64,000 nt of DNA from Paracoccus liaowanqingii (lineage in GTDB: Bacteria; Pseudomonadota; Alphaproteobacteria; Rhodobacterales; Rhodobacteraceae): positions 1,900,501 through 1,964,500 of the forward strand of contig NZ_CP038439.1 in NCBI RefSeq assembly GCF_004683865.2, written 5' to 3'. This document shows, one piece after another, positions 9,034-17,882 of the stretch (position 1 is its first letter; each line of letters begins with the position of its first letter). A program made the translations under genes and the position numbers. The notes below the pieces were generated by a model. The model was not told where the DNA came from. It was given only the letters and a program-made list of their open reading frames with translations, and ran no database searches.

Positions 9034-9708
9034 GTGACCCCGCTGCACTCTGCCCAAGCCCGCTTCGACGCCGTGATTTTCGATCTGGACGGCACGCTGC
9101 TGGCCACCGAACGCATGGTCATCGAGACCGGAGAGGCCGCGCTGCTGCGCATGGGCCGCCCGGCGCCCGACGGCCTTCTGGCCTCGCTGGTGGGGATCGA
9201 CGAGCCGACCTCGCGCGGGATCCTGCGCGGCCATCTGGGCGAGGATTTCGACTTCGCGCGGCTGGACCACCTCTGGGCCGAGGCGCTGATCGAACGCCGC
9301 GACCGCGACGGCATCCCGCTGCGCCCCCATGTCCGCGACCTGCTGGACATCCTGCGCGCGGCCGGCATGCCCTTTGCCATCGCCACCTCCAGCACCGCCG
9401 CGCAGGCGCGGGAAAAGCTGGCCGCCGCCGGGCTGACCGACAGCTTCGACATCGTGGTGACGCGCAGCGACGTGCCTTTGCCCAAGCCCGCCCCCGACGT
9501 CTACCTGCTGGCCGCCCGCCGATTGGGCATCGCGCCCGACCGCTGCCTGGCCTTCGAGGACAGCGACGTGGGCGCGATCGCGGCCCGCGCGGCCGGGATG
9601 ATCGTCGTGCAGGTTCCCGACATGGTGCCCCTGTCGGGGAAGCATGCGGATTATCTGGCCAGCGACCTGATCGCGGGCGCGCGCGGCATCGGGCTCTTGG
9701 CCGCGTAG
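9034..9708 (+). CDS. HAD-family hydrolase (phosphoglycolate phosphatase/beta-PGM-like)
   Basis: 224 residues from the GTG start. Motif I DLDGT (about 17-21) supplies the catalytic Asp pair. Motif II is the ATSST segment (about 118-122), motif III includes KPAPDVYL, and motif IV is FEDSDVG. An alpha-helical cap lies between motifs I and II (subclass IA). It probably dephosphorylates a small phosphometabolite; the substrate is unknown. The GTG at 9034 is preceded by AGGAAGGA (9019-9026) at 7 nt spacing; an in-frame ATG at 9010 with no clear ribosome binding site would add eight residues. It lies between SRP RNA and dnaX. Confidence 0.85.
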   Translation: MTPLHSAQARFDAVIFDLDGTLLATERMVIETGEAALLRMGRPAPDGLLASLVGIDEPTSRGILRGHLGEDFDFARLDHLWAEALIERRDRDGIPLRPHVRDLLDILRAAGMPFAIATSSTAAQAREKLAAAGLTDSFDIVVTRSDVPLPKPAPDVYLLAARRLGIAPDRCLAFEDSDVGAIAARAAGMIVVQVPDMVPLSGKHADYLASDLIAGARGIGLLAA

Positions 9709-9759
9709 GGATCGTGTGATCCGGTTGTGGCCCCTGCCCCGCCCCGCTAAGATGCGGGG

Positions 9760-11559
9760 ATGCCCGAGGGACCGATGACCGACACCCCACCCGCCTATCA
9801 GGTTCTGGCCCGGAAATACCGGCCCGAGACGTTCGCCGATCTGGTCGGGCAGGACGCGATGGTGCGCACGCTGACGAACGCCTTCGCCGCGGACCGCATC
9901 GCGCAGGCCTTTGTGATGACCGGCATCCGCGGCACCGGCAAGACCACCACCGCCCGCATCATCGCCAAGGGCATGAACTGCATCGGCCCCGATGGCGAAG
10001 GCGGCCCCACGACCGAACCCTGCGGGGTCTGCGAACATTGCGTGGCCATCGCCGAAGGCCGCCATGTCGACGTGATGGAGATGGACGCCGCCTCGCGCAC
10101 TGGCGTGGGCGACATCCGCGAGATCATCGAATCGGTGCATTACCGGGCGGCCAGCGCGCGCTACAAGATCTACATCATCGACGAGGTCCACATGCTGTCC
10201 ACCAGCGCGTTCAACGCGCTGCTGAAGACGCTGGAGGAACCGCCGCCCCATGTGAAGTTCATCTTCGCCACCACGGAAATCCGCAAGGTGCCGGTCACCG
10301 TCCTGTCGCGCTGTCAGCGCTTCGACCTGCGCCGGATCGAGCCCGAGGTGATGATTGCGCTGCTGAACCGCATCGCCGCCGCCGAAGGCGCCACAATCAC
10401 CGAGGATGCGCTGGCCCTGATCACCCGCGCCGCCGAAGGCTCGGCCCGCGACGCGACCTCGCTCCTCGACCAGTCGATCAGCCACGGCGCGGGCGAAACC
10501 ACCGCCGAGCAGGTCCGCGCCATGCTGGGCCTGGCCGACCGGGGCCGGGTCATCGACCTGTTCGAGATGATCCTGCGCGGCGATGCCGCCAGCGCGCTCA
10601 CGGAACTGCAGTCCCAATATGCCGACGGCGCCGATCCGGTCGCCGTTTTGCGCGATCTGGCCGAGGTCACGCATTGGATCTCGGTCGTCAAGATCACGCC
10701 CGGCGCGCTGGACGATCCCACGATCTCGCCCGACGAACGCATGCGCGGCAGCGATCTGGCCGAGCGCCTGCCGATGCGGGTGCTGTCGCGGATGTGGCAG
10801 CTGCTGCTGAAGTCGCTGGAGGAGGTCTCGGCCGCCCCCAATGCGATGATGGCCGCCGAGATGGCGGTGATCCGCCTGACCCATGTGGCCGACCTGCCCG
10901 ACCCCGAGGCGCTGATCCGCCGCGTCCAGCAGGCCCAGACCGCCGGCGAATTCACCCGCGGCCCCGCGGTCCAGGGGGCCGCCCCTCAGATGGCCCCGCA
11001 GGCCCGCCTGGCCCGGCCCGCGCCGCAGGTGCAGGTCCAGCCCTCGGGCGCGGCGACCGCGCTGGCGATCGCGCCGGACGTGCTGGCCGGCTATCCCGAT
11101 TTCGACGCCGTGATCGAGCTGATCACCCGCATGCGCGACATGACGCTGCTGGTGCTGGTCGAACGCCACCTGTCGCTGGTCCGCTACAGCCCCGGCCGGA
11201 TCGAGTTCCGGCCGCAGGGCAACCCCCCCGCCGATTTCGCGCAGCGTCTGGCCGAACGGCTGCGCGGCTGGACGGGCGGGCGGAGGTGGGCGGTCACCGT
11301 GACCAATACCGAGGGCGCCCCCACCATCGCCGAGACGCGCGAGGCCGAAGGCCGTGCCGCCCGCGACCGCGCCCTGACGCTGCCGATCGTGCAGCAGGTG
11401 CTGGCGGCCTTTCCGGGCGCCACCCTGACGCGGGTCACCCGCGTTCCCGCCCCCGCGCCGGTCGAGGACCTGGCCGAGGGCGCGGCCAACCCGCATGATG
11501 AAACCCAGGGTCCCGTGGCCGAGGTCGAGGAATGGGATCCGTTCGAAGATGAGGACTAA
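9760..11559 (+). CDS. dnaX: DNA polymerase III subunits gamma/tau
   Basis: 599 residues, the clamp-loader ATPase that opens the sliding clamp and dimerises the polymerase. AAA+ domain: [19 protein letters not shown], Walker A GIRGTGKT (55-62), zinc-binding cysteines at 74, 88, 91 and 94, Walker B with DEVH (141-144), and the SRC sensor ([11 protein letters not shown]). A variable Pro/Ala/Gln linker follows (about 400-440), then a C-terminal tau-like domain ending [10 protein letters not shown]. An alternative ATG at 9775 (MTDTPPAY) is possible. I see no convincing slippery sequence for programmed frameshifting. First of the dnaX-ybaB-recR cluster. Confidence 0.95.
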   Translation: MPEGPMTDTPPAYQVLARKYRPETFADLVGQDAMVRTLTNAFAADRIAQAFVMTGIRGTGKTTTARIIAKGMNCIGPDGEGGPTTEPCGVCEHCVAIAEGRHVDVMEMDAASRTGVGDIREIIESVHYRAASARYKIYIIDEVHMLSTSAFNALLKTLEEPPPHVKFIFATTEIRKVPVTVLSRCQRFDLRRIEPEVMIALLNRIAAAEGATITEDALALITRAAEGSARDATSLLDQSISHGAGETTAEQVRAMLGLADRGRVIDLFEMILRGDAASALTELQSQYADGADPVAVLRDLAEVTHWISVVKITPGALDDPTISPDERMRGSDLAERLPMRVLSRMWQLLLKSLEEVSAAPNAMMAAEMAVIRLTHVADLPDPEALIRRVQQAQTAGEFTRGPAVQGAAPQMAPQARLARPAPQVQVQPSGAATALAIAPDVLAGYPDFDAVIELITRMRDMTLLVLVERHLSLVRYSPGRIEFRPQGNPPADFAQRLAERLRGWTGGRRWAVTVTNTEGAPTIAETREAEGRAARDRALTLPIVQQVLAAFPGATLTRVTRVPAPAPVEDLAEGAANPHDETQGPVAEVEEWDPFEDED

Positions 11560-11562
11560 GCG

Positions 11563-11907
11563 ATGATCAAGGGATTGGGCGGCTTTGGCGACATGGCCAA
11601 GATGATGAAGACCGCCAAGGACATGCAGGACAAGATGGCGCAGGTCCAGGAGGATCTGGCCCGCATCACTGTCACCGGCGAATCCGGCGCCGGCCTCGTC
11701 AAGGCCACCTGCACCGCCAAGGGCGAGCTGACCGCGCTCGAGATCGACCCCTCGATCTTCGTGCCCTCCGAAAAGGAGGTGGTCGAGGACCTGATCCTGG
11801 CCGCCATCAAGGAGGCGCAGCGCGCCGCCGAGGACCGCATGCAGTCCGAGATGGCGCGCATGACAGAGGGGCTGGGCCTGCCGCCCGGCATGAAGCTTCC
11901 CTTCTGA
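11563..11907 (+). CDS. Nucleoid-associated protein, YbaB/EbfC family
   Basis: 114 residues. The N-terminal segment [20 protein letters not shown] is followed by a helix rich in Met/Gln ([20 protein letters not shown]) and the central [21 protein letters not shown] sheet region, then a long helix. This is the complete YbaB family pattern; members form tweezer-like dimers that bind DNA. It starts 3 nt after the dnaX stop and 5 nt before recR, so one transcript is almost certain. Length is normal (about 105-115). Confidence 0.93.
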   Translation: MIKGLGGFGDMAKMMKTAKDMQDKMAQVQEDLARITVTGESGAGLVKATCTAKGELTALEIDPSIFVPSEKEVVEDLILAAIKEAQRAAEDRMQSEMARMTEGLGLPPGMKLPF

Positions 11908-11912
11908 CGCCG

Positions 11913-12530
11913 GTGTCCTCCACGGACCCCTCGGCCCAGGGCGGCGACGACATCCAAGCCCTGATCGCGCTGATGGCGCGGTTGCCGGGCCTGGGGCCGC
12001 GCTCGGCCCGGCGCATCGTGCTGCAGCTGGTGCGCAAGCGCAGCCAGCAGATGGTGCAGCTGGCCCAGTTGCTGGACCGGGTGGCGCAGAACTCGCGCGA
12101 ATGCGTGACCTGCGGCAATATCACCGACCGCGACGACTGCGCCATCTGCACCGACCCCGCCCGCGCCACCGGAGAGATCTGCGTCGTGCAGGACGTGGCG
12201 GACCTCTGGGCGCTGGAACGGGGCCGGGCCTTCCGGGGCCGCTATCACGTGCTGGGCGGCACCCTGTCGGCGCTGGACGATGTCGGCCCCGAGGATCTGG
12301 GCATCCCCGCCCTGCTGGCCCGCATCGAGGACGAGCGCATCTCCGAGGTGATCCTGGCCCTGAACGCCACCGTCGACGGCCAGACCACCGCGCATTACAT
12401 CGCCGACGCGCTCGAGGGCGCGCCCGTCGCCGTCACCGGCCTGGCCCAGGGCGTCCCCATCGGCGGAGAGCTGGACTATCTCGACGACGGCACCATCACC
12501 GCCGCCCTCCGTGCCCGCCGCAAGTTTTGA
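11913..12530 (+). CDS. recR: Recombination mediator protein RecR
   Basis: 205 residues. Order: N-terminal helix-hairpin-helix (about 14-45, [20 protein letters not shown]), a Cys4 zinc finger (C64, C67, C76, C79), a Toprim domain (about 85-180, [14 protein letters not shown]), and a C-terminal Walker B-like stretch. RecR works with RecF and RecO to load RecA at single-strand gaps. It starts with GTG 5 nt after ybaB. Length fits (about 198-205). Confidence 0.95.
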   Translation: MSSTDPSAQGGDDIQALIALMARLPGLGPRSARRIVLQLVRKRSQQMVQLAQLLDRVAQNSRECVTCGNITDRDDCAICTDPARATGEICVVQDVADLWALERGRAFRGRYHVLGGTLSALDDVGPEDLGIPALLARIEDERISEVILALNATVDGQTTAHYIADALEGAPVAVTGLAQGVPIGGELDYLDDGTITAALRARRKF

Positions 12531-12533
12531 CCC

Positions 12534-12566
12534 AAAAAAGACAGGGCGACCCCAGAAGGCCGCCCT
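12534..12566. terminator. Bidirectional hairpin terminator between recR and hsp20
   Basis: AGGGCGACC (12543-12551) pairs with GGCCGCCCT (12558-12566) around a 6-nt loop, with one G-T pair. On the minus strand the stem is followed by GTC and six T residues (12539-12534), a good intrinsic terminator for hsp20. On the plus strand CTTCATCTT follows, a weaker terminator for recR. Confidence 0.65.
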
Positions 12567-12567
12567 C

Positions 12568-12616
12568 TTCATCTTGGCACAAATATCCCGGGGGGTCCGG
12601 GGGGCTGGCCCCCCGG
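12568..12616. repeat. Intergenic CATCTTGG..AAATATCC repeat, copy 1
   Basis: CATCTTGGCACAAATATCCC followed by a G run and a perfect 9-bp GC palindrome (12597-12605 with 12608-12616). It lies in the convergent gap between recR and hsp20. Other copies are at 27060, 28890 and 37536. Confidence 0.75.
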
Positions 12617-12635
12617 CGATCGCGGGACGCAAAGA

Positions 12636-13088
12636 TCAGGCGTCCAGACGCTCGACCTTCGGCGCCGACTTGGCGATCTCGATCCGGCGGGGCTTCAGCG
12701 CCTCGGGGATCTCGCGGACCAGGTCGATATGCAGCATCCCGTCGGCATGGCTGGCGCCATCGACGCGGACATGGTCGGCCAGGGTGAACTTGCGCTCGAA
12801 GCTGCGGGTGGCGATGCCGCGATGCAGATAGGTGCGGCCATCCTCCTCGTCGGTCTTGCGGGCCGAGACGATCACCGCACCGTCGCGGATCTCGACATTC
12901 AAATCGTCCGCGGCAAAGCCCGCCACGGCGATCGAGATGCGATAGGCGTCTTCGCCCGTCTTCTCGATGTTGTAGGGGGGATAGGTCGTGGTGGCGATGT
13001 CGGCGCTCATGGCGCGGTCCATCACGTCGGCCAGCCGGTCGAAGCCGACCGAGGCACGGTAAAGCGGGGTCAGGTCGAAATTGCGCAT
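12636..13088 (-). CDS. Small heat-shock protein, Hsp20/IbpA type
   Basis: 150 residues. N-terminus MRNFDLTPLYRASVGFDRLA is the IbpA-type opening. The alpha-crystallin domain (about 38-130) includes YPPYNIEKTGEDAYRISIAVAG and YLHRGIATRSFERKFTLAD; the usual C-terminal I-x-I appears as RIEI. It is an ATP-independent holdase that keeps unfolding proteins soluble. The leader carries a ROSE-like hairpin over the ribosome binding site and a heat-shock-like promoter, suggesting double heat control. It stands alone, not in an ibp pair. Confidence 0.93.
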   Translation of the reverse strand: MRNFDLTPLYRASVGFDRLADVMDRAMSADIATTTYPPYNIEKTGEDAYRISIAVAGFAADDLNVEIRDGAVIVSARKTDEEDGRTYLHRGIATRSFERKFTLADHVRVDGASHADGMLHIDLVREIPEALKPRRIEIAKSAPKVERLDA

Positions 13089-13093
13089 GGGTC

Positions 13094-13115
13094 ACATCCT
13101 CTGCTCAAGCGATGT
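13094..13115 (-). promoter_or_regulatory. ROSE-like RNA thermometer hairpin in the hsp20 leader
   Basis: On the transcript, ACAUC-G-CU pairs with AGGAUGU around a 7-nt loop, with one bulged G. This sequesters the ribosome binding site AGAGGA (13102-13097), which lies 8 nt before the hsp20 start codon. The 5' arm contains UCGCU, matching the U(U/C)GCU core of ROSE elements, and the bulged G is in the position expected for that family. ROSE elements melt at heat-shock temperature and occur in front of small heat-shock genes of rhizobia. Seen by pairing only; not folded by software. Confidence 0.6.
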
Positions 13116-13183
13116 CATGAGTGCCCCCCGAAGGCCCGGGCGGGCGGTAGGACCGGCGCCATGTCGGCCGCCGGTGAGCCGAG

Positions 13184-13211
13184 ATTTAGCCCGTTCCCAC
13201 GCGCCTTCAAG
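13184..13211 (-). promoter_or_regulatory. Heat-shock-like (RpoH) promoter of hsp20
   Basis: CTTGAA (13211-13206), a 16-nt spacer and CTAAAT (13189-13184) resemble alphaproteobacterial RpoH promoters (CTTG, then a C/T-rich -10). The implied leader of about 90 nt would include the ROSE-like hairpin. Prediction from sequence pattern. Confidence 0.4.
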
Positions 13212-13216
13212 CGTCC

Positions 13217-14527
13217 TCACGCATCCGTGAACAGATCCGCCAGCGCGGCGGGGCGCGGCCCCCCGGTGGCCCAGTCCAGCAGCTCGACCGTGTGGACGAC
13301 GGGGACGGACGTGCCGCCGCCGATCTGCATCATGCAGCCGACATTTCCGGCGGCGATCATCTGCGGCGCCGTCGCCTCCAGCGTCGCGACCTTGCGGGCC
13401 TTCAGTTCCGAGGACAGCTCGGGCTGCAGCAGGTTGTAGGTCCCGGCGGATCCGCAGCACAGATGCGGATCGGTGGGCTCCAGAACCTTGAAGCCCATCC
13501 CCGCCAGCAGGTCCTTGGGGGCCGAGCGGATCTGCTGGCCGTGCTGGAGCGAGCAGGCCGAGTGATAGGCCACCCGCATCCCCGCGCCCCGATCGCCCAC
13601 CCGCTCGGGCAGGCCCAAACTCGCCAGGAACTCGGTCACGTCGCGGGCCAGGCCCGCCACCCGCCTGGCCTCGGCCTCCATCGGGTCGCCCGCGAAGAGG
13701 TGCCCGTAATCCTTGATCGTCGTGCCGCAGCCCGAGGTGTTGATGATCACCGCGTCCAGCGCGCCCCCCTCTTCGGCGGCCAGCAAGCGTCGGATGCTGT
13801 CGCGGGCGCGCGTCTTGCCATCGGCCTCGTCGCCCATGTGCAGGGTCAGCGCGCCACAGCAGCCGAAGGCCTGCGGGATGACCACCTCGACGCCCGCGCG
13901 CTGCAGCAGGCGGATGGTGGCGTCGTTGATGTCGGTGTTCAGCGCCCGCTGCGCGCAGCCGATCATCAGCACCACCCGCGCCCGGCACGGGCCGTGGGCA
14001 GGAAAGGTCTGCCCGTCATCGTTGCGGCTGACCGGTGGGATGCTGGCCGGTGCCATGCTCAGCATCGCGCGCAGCCGCTTGTCCGGCATCAGCCGCGCGA
14101 AGGGCCGCGCGATCTTGGCCCCCAGCAGCGCCAGCCGGAAGCGGGTCGGATGCGGCAGCACGAATTTCAGCACCCCGCGCAGCGCCCGGTCGGTGAAGGG
14201 GCGGCGATAGGTGGCCTCGATATGCTCGCGCGCATGTTCCAGCAGATGGCCGTAATGCACGCCCGAGGGGCAGGTCGTCATGCAGGACAGGCAGCCCAGG
14301 CAGCGGTCGATATGCTTGACCGTCTTGGCATCGGCGGGGCGGCCCGCCTCCAGCATGTCCTTGATCAGGTAGATGCGGCCGCGAGGGCTGTCCAGCTCGT
14401 CCCCCAGCACCTGATAGGTCGGGCAGGTCGCCGTGCAGAAGCCGCAATGCACGCAGGTCCGCAGGATCTTGTTCGACCGCGCGGTCAGCGGATCGGTAAG
14501 CTGCTCGGGCGAGAAATGGGTCTGCAT
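13217..14527 (-). CDS. glcF: Glycolate oxidase iron-sulfur subunit GlcF
   Basis: 436 residues. Two ferredoxin-type 4Fe-4S motifs near the N-terminus, with Cys at 25, 28, 31, 35 and at 76, 79, 82, 86, each ending in CP. Two CCG-type Cys-rich domains follow (FGCCGALTLHMG and LCCGSAGTYNLLQPE). It passes electrons from the flavin subunits of glycolate dehydrogenase to the membrane quinone pool. Its ATG shares a base with the glcE stop (TGATG), so the genes are coupled. Length is as expected (about 405-440). Confidence 0.94.
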   Translation of the reverse strand: MQTHFSPEQLTDPLTARSNKILRTCVHCGFCTATCPTYQVLGDELDSPRGRIYLIKDMLEAGRPADAKTVKHIDRCLGCLSCMTTCPSGVHYGHLLEHAREHIEATYRRPFTDRALRGVLKFVLPHPTRFRLALLGAKIARPFARLMPDKRLRAMLSMAPASIPPVSRNDDGQTFPAHGPCRARVVLMIGCAQRALNTDINDATIRLLQRAGVEVVIPQAFGCCGALTLHMGDEADGKTRARDSIRRLLAAEEGGALDAVIINTSGCGTTIKDYGHLFAGDPMEAEARRVAGLARDVTEFLASLGLPERVGDRGAGMRVAYHSACSLQHGQQIRSAPKDLLAGMGFKVLEPTDPHLCCGSAGTYNLLQPELSSELKARKVATLEATAPQMIAAGNVGCMMQIGGGTSVPVVHTVELLDWATGGPRPAALADLFTDA

Positions 14528-15567
14528 CAGACCTGCCCCCCGAAGATGCCGCGCGGATCGAAGCGCGCCTGCAGGTCCTGCTCCAGACGCGCGGTTAGCG
14601 GATCGGCGGCGGGCCGCAGCGCCGGGGCGGCGCCCGCGATCCGTCGAGCATGGCCCGAAAAGCGCGGCAGGTCGGGGATCTGGCCCGCGGGCAGGCGGAC
14701 ATGGATCAGCGCGCCGCCCCAGTCCAGTGAGATCGGTTCGGGAAGATGGGACAGGATGGCGGGAGCCTCGCTTGGACGACAGGTGATGCGCCAGATATCG
14801 GCGTCGGAATCCTGGATGTTTTCATGAAGAAGATGCCACGCGGCATCGTCGCCCTGCCGGACCCGGCCATGGGGGGCAAGGCGGGCGCCGAGGTCGGCGG
14901 CGCGGGCCTTGACCGAGGCGGCCAGCCCCTCCAGCCGGATCAGCGCGCCCTGCCCGGGCAGCCAGGCGGCACCCGAGACGTCAAAGGGCCCGCCCAGGGC
15001 ATCCGACAGGGCCGGGATCGCGGCCGCGGCATCCAGATCGGGCAGCGCCAGCGTGGCGGTCACCGGCGGCAGGGGGGCGGTGCGGAAGCTGATCTCGCTC
15101 AGCGCGCCAAGCCGTCCCCGGCTGCCCGCCATCAGCTTGACCAGGTCATAGCCGGTGACGTTCTTCATCACCCGCCCGCCATTGCGGATCACCTCGCCCT
15201 GCCCGTCGACGAAACGCACGCCGATCATCGCGTCGCGCGCCGCCCCCGCCTGCACCCGGCGCGGGCCGCTGGCATTGGTCGCGGCCACCCCGCCGATGGT
15301 CGAGCCGTCCCGGCCCACAGGCTCGAAGGCCAGCATCTGCCCCTCGGCGGCCAGGGTCTGGCGCACGGTCTCCAGGGGCGTGCCGGCGCGCACCACCAGG
15401 GTCAGCGACTCGGGTTCATACAGTGTCACGCCGGTCAGCGCGGTCATGTCGAGAGGCGTCCCGCCGCCCTCGCCGGGCCAAGGGCGCGTGCCGCCCCCGG
15501 TGATCGACAGGGGGGCGGTGGCGCGGCGGATCAGGTCGGCCAGCTGGCCCTCGGTCTCAGGCCGCAT
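14527..15567 (-). CDS. glcE: Glycolate oxidase FAD-binding subunit GlcE
   Basis: 346 residues of the FAD-binding type 4 (PCMH) family. Segments include SITGGGTRPWPGEGGG and the GRDGSTIGGVAATNASGPRR flavin-binding region (about 83-102), then NVTGYDLVKLMAGSRGRLG. It forms a heterodimeric flavoprotein with GlcD, oxidising glycolate to glyoxylate; glycolate arises from 2-phosphoglycolate. The start overlaps the glcD stop by 11 nt. Confidence 0.93.
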   Translation of the reverse strand: MRPETEGQLADLIRRATAPLSITGGGTRPWPGEGGGTPLDMTALTGVTLYEPESLTLVVRAGTPLETVRQTLAAEGQMLAFEPVGRDGSTIGGVAATNASGPRRVQAGAARDAMIGVRFVDGQGEVIRNGGRVMKNVTGYDLVKLMAGSRGRLGALSEISFRTAPLPPVTATLALPDLDAAAAIPALSDALGGPFDVSGAAWLPGQGALIRLEGLAASVKARAADLGARLAPHGRVRQGDDAAWHLLHENIQDSDADIWRITCRPSEAPAILSHLPEPISLDWGGALIHVRLPAGQIPDLPRFSGHARRIAGAAPALRPAADPLTARLEQDLQARFDPRGIFGGQV

Positions 15568-17017
15568 CGGCAGTCCGGTTCAGGCGGCGGTCGCGGCGCG
15601 GAGCGCTGACATCCAGCGGAAAGACCTTGGCGGCGTTCAGCAGCCAATGCGGATCGAATGCGTCCTTGACGCGCATCTGCGCCTCCAGATCGGCGGGGTC
15701 GAACTGCACGCTCATCAGGTCGCGCTTTTCGATGCCCACGCCGTGCTCGCCGGTCAGGCAGCCGCCGACCTCGACGCACAGACGCAGGATGTCGGCACCC
15801 AGATCCTCGGCCCGGTCCAGATCGCCGGGGGCGTTCGCGTCATAGATGATCAGGGGGTGCATGTTGCCGTCGCCCGCGTGAAAGACATTGGCCACCGCCA
15901 GCCCGTATTGCCGCGACAGCTCGCCGATGCCCGCCAGCACCCTGGGCAGCGCCGTCACCGGGATCGTGCCGTCCAGGCAGATGTAGTCGCCCATCTGCCC
16001 CATCGCCCCGAAGGCCGACTTGCGGCCCAGCCAGATGCGGCGGGATTCGTCGTCCGAGCCGCTTTCGCGGAACTCGACCGGATCGAAGCGCCGGGCGATG
16101 TCGCGGATCAGGGCCAGCTGCTCGTCGATCTCGGGCGGCGTGCCCTCGACCTCGACGATCAGCAGCGCCTCGCAATCGGGATAGCCCGCATGGGCGAAGG
16201 CCTCGGTCGCCTTGATGCAGGGGCTGTCCATGAACTCGATGGCGACGGGGATGATCCCCGCGCGGATGATCGCGGCCACGCAGGCGCCGGCGGTCTCGGC
16301 CTTGTCGAAGCCGATCAGCGCGGGGCGGGCACCGGCGGGACGCGGCAGGATGCGCAGCGTGGCTTCGGTCACGATGCCCAGCTGCCCCTCGGACCCGCAG
16401 ACGACGCCCAGCAGGTCCAGCCCCGGCCCCTCGCCCATCGGGCCGCCCAGTTCCACGACCGACCCGTCCATCAGGACCAGCGTCACGCCCAGCAGGTTGT
16501 TCGTCGTCACCCCGTATTTCAGGCAATGCGCGCCGCCCGAGTTCATCGCGATGTTCCCGCCGATGGCGCAGGCCAACTGGCTGGAGGGATCGGGCGCATA
16601 GAAGAAGCCCAAGCCCTCGACCGCGCCCGAGACGGACAGGTTCGTGCGCCCGGCCTGCACCCGGACCAACCGGTCGGGGGCCGAGATCTCCAGCACGTCG
16701 GTCATGCGCGACAGTCCGATCACCACCGCATCCGCCGTGGGCATCGACCCGCCCGCAAGGCTGGTCCCCGCCCCGCGCGGCACGACCGGCACGCGCAGGT
16801 CATGGCACAGGCGCAGCAGGCGCGAGACCTCGTCGGTCGAACGCGGCAGCACCACGGCCAGAGGCGCGCAGCGATAGGCCGACAGCGCATCGCATTCATA
16901 GGCGCGCGTCTCGGCCGGGTCCTGGATCACCGCGTCCGGAAGGGCGGCGTTCAGCGCATCGATGATCGCTTGGCGCCGGGACAGGACCGAGGGATCGGGT
17001 GGGGGCATCTGCATCAT
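15557..17017 (-). CDS. glcD: Glycolate oxidase catalytic subunit GlcD
   Basis: 486 residues. The FAD-binding domain includes VVPRGAGTSLAGGS and QLACAIGGNIAMNSGGAHCLKYG split over about 100-180; the C-terminal FAD oxidase domain ends with GEHGVGIEKRDLMS, containing the catalytic His motif. First gene of glcDEF. Of the clustered start codons, the ATG at 17017 is best: GGGAGGAGA precedes it by about 5-8 nt, and the longer reading into MARLVSPRAP lacks family conservation. D-lactate dehydrogenase is the main alternative, but the adjoining glcE and glcF make glycolate far more likely. Confidence 0.94.
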   Translation of the reverse strand: MMQMPPPDPSVLSRRQAIIDALNAALPDAVIQDPAETRAYECDALSAYRCAPLAVVLPRSTDEVSRLLRLCHDLRVPVVPRGAGTSLAGGSMPTADAVVIGLSRMTDVLEISAPDRLVRVQAGRTNLSVSGAVEGLGFFYAPDPSSQLACAIGGNIAMNSGGAHCLKYGVTTNNLLGVTLVLMDGSVVELGGPMGEGPGLDLLGVVCGSEGQLGIVTEATLRILPRPAGARPALIGFDKAETAGACVAAIIRAGIIPVAIEFMDSPCIKATEAFAHAGYPDCEALLIVEVEGTPPEIDEQLALIRDIARRFDPVEFRESGSDDESRRIWLGRKSAFGAMGQMGDYICLDGTIPVTALPRVLAGIGELSRQYGLAVANVFHAGDGNMHPLIIYDANAPGDLDRAEDLGADILRLCVEVGGCLTGEHGVGIEKRDLMSVQFDPADLEAQMRVKDAFDPHWLLNAAKVFPLDVSAPRRDRRLNRTADAA

Positions 17018-17105
17018 GGCCGGTTCTCCTCCCTGCCGTGTCGGGCGACGATAGGCCGGTGCGCGGGGGCTTACAAGACGCGCCATCCCGCCTTAATGTC
17101 GCGCC

Positions 17106-17882
17106 ATGACCATGCTGGACCAACTCGCCTCTCATCCGCTGGCGCTGCGCGACCTGATCGCGCTGGTGATGCTGTTCGCGGCCTGGCTGGGCATCGGCTG
17201 GTTCACGGAACGCCCGCCGCAGGGGCGGCCCTCGGTCTCGGTGCTGATGACGCGCTATCGCCGGGAATGGATGCGCTATTTCGTGACGCGCGAGCCGCGC
17301 ATCTTCGACGGCAACATCCTGGCCAGCCTGCGCGAGGGCACGGCCTTCTTCGCCAGCGCCTGCATGATCGCCACCGGCGGCCTGCTGGCGCTGATCGGCA
17401 ATGGCGAGCGGTTGCGCTCCATCGCCTCGGGGCTGGAGCTGGACCCCGCCGCCGATACCGGGTGGGAGCTGAGGCTGCTGGTGCCGATGTTCTTCGTGGC
17501 CAACGCCTTCCTGAAGTTTGTCTGGGCGCACCGGCTGTTCGGCTATTGCGCGGTGATGATGGCCGCCGTGCCGAACAAGGCCGACCATCCGGACGCGATG
17601 GCCCGCGCCATGCAGGCGGCCGATCTGAACATCACCGCCGCGCGCAGCTTTAACGCCGGGCTGCGCAGCGTCTATTTCGCCCTGGGCTCGCTTGGCTGGC
17701 TGACCGGAGCCTGGACGCTGATGCTGGGCACGGGGATCGTGCTGTGGGTCACCTGGCGGCGCGAGTTCGCCTCGACCTCGCGGCAGGTCATCCTGCGCTC
17801 GCTGCCGGCACCGATCCTGCCCGATCGCGTTTCCGGTCCTGGCGGATCGACAGGGTCAGCGCCACCGCCCCCGCCGCCGTAA
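17106..17882 (+). CDS. DUF599-family membrane protein
   Basis: 258 residues with four to five predicted membrane segments (about 18-35, 82-100, 122-142, 190-225). The family signature is visible as MTRYRREWMRYFVTREPRIFDGNILASL split over 47-75 and FLKFVWAHRLFGYCAVMMAAVPN in the middle. DUF599 proteins are widespread in proteobacteria and have no assigned function. The Pro-rich C-terminal tail (GSAPPPPPP) is encoded in the part that overlaps the 3' end of the convergent MFS gene by 95 bp, so the two mRNAs are antisense there. Confidence 0.85.
   Translation: MTMLDQLASHPLALRDLIALVMLFAAWLGIGWFTERPPQGRPSVSVLMTRYRREWMRYFVTREPRIFDGNILASLREGTAFFASACMIATGGLLALIGNGERLRSIASGLELDPAADTGWELRLLVPMFFVANAFLKFVWAHRLFGYCAVMMAAVPNKADHPDAMARAMQAADLNITAARSFNAGLRSVYFALGSLGWLTGAWTLMLGTGIVLWVTWRREFASTSRQVILRSLPAPILPDRVSGPGGSTGSAPPPPPP

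Noticed and set aside
8454..9719. A 421-codon plus-strand frame through the gap, SRP RNA and HAD gene
   Set aside because: It includes the SRP RNA and runs out of frame with the HAD coding sequence, so it cannot be one gene.
11224..11231. Run of seven C in dnaX as a programmed frameshift site for a short gamma product
   Set aside because: It lies near codon 489 of 599, far past the place where gamma would end, and no enhancer stem or stop in the shifted frame was evident next to it.
8803..11496. An 897-codon open frame on the minus strand across dnaX
   Set aside because: It is antisense to the HAD, dnaX and SRP RNA genes, and its His/Arg/Gly-rich translation has no family features. High-GC coding sequence generates such mirror frames throughout this window.
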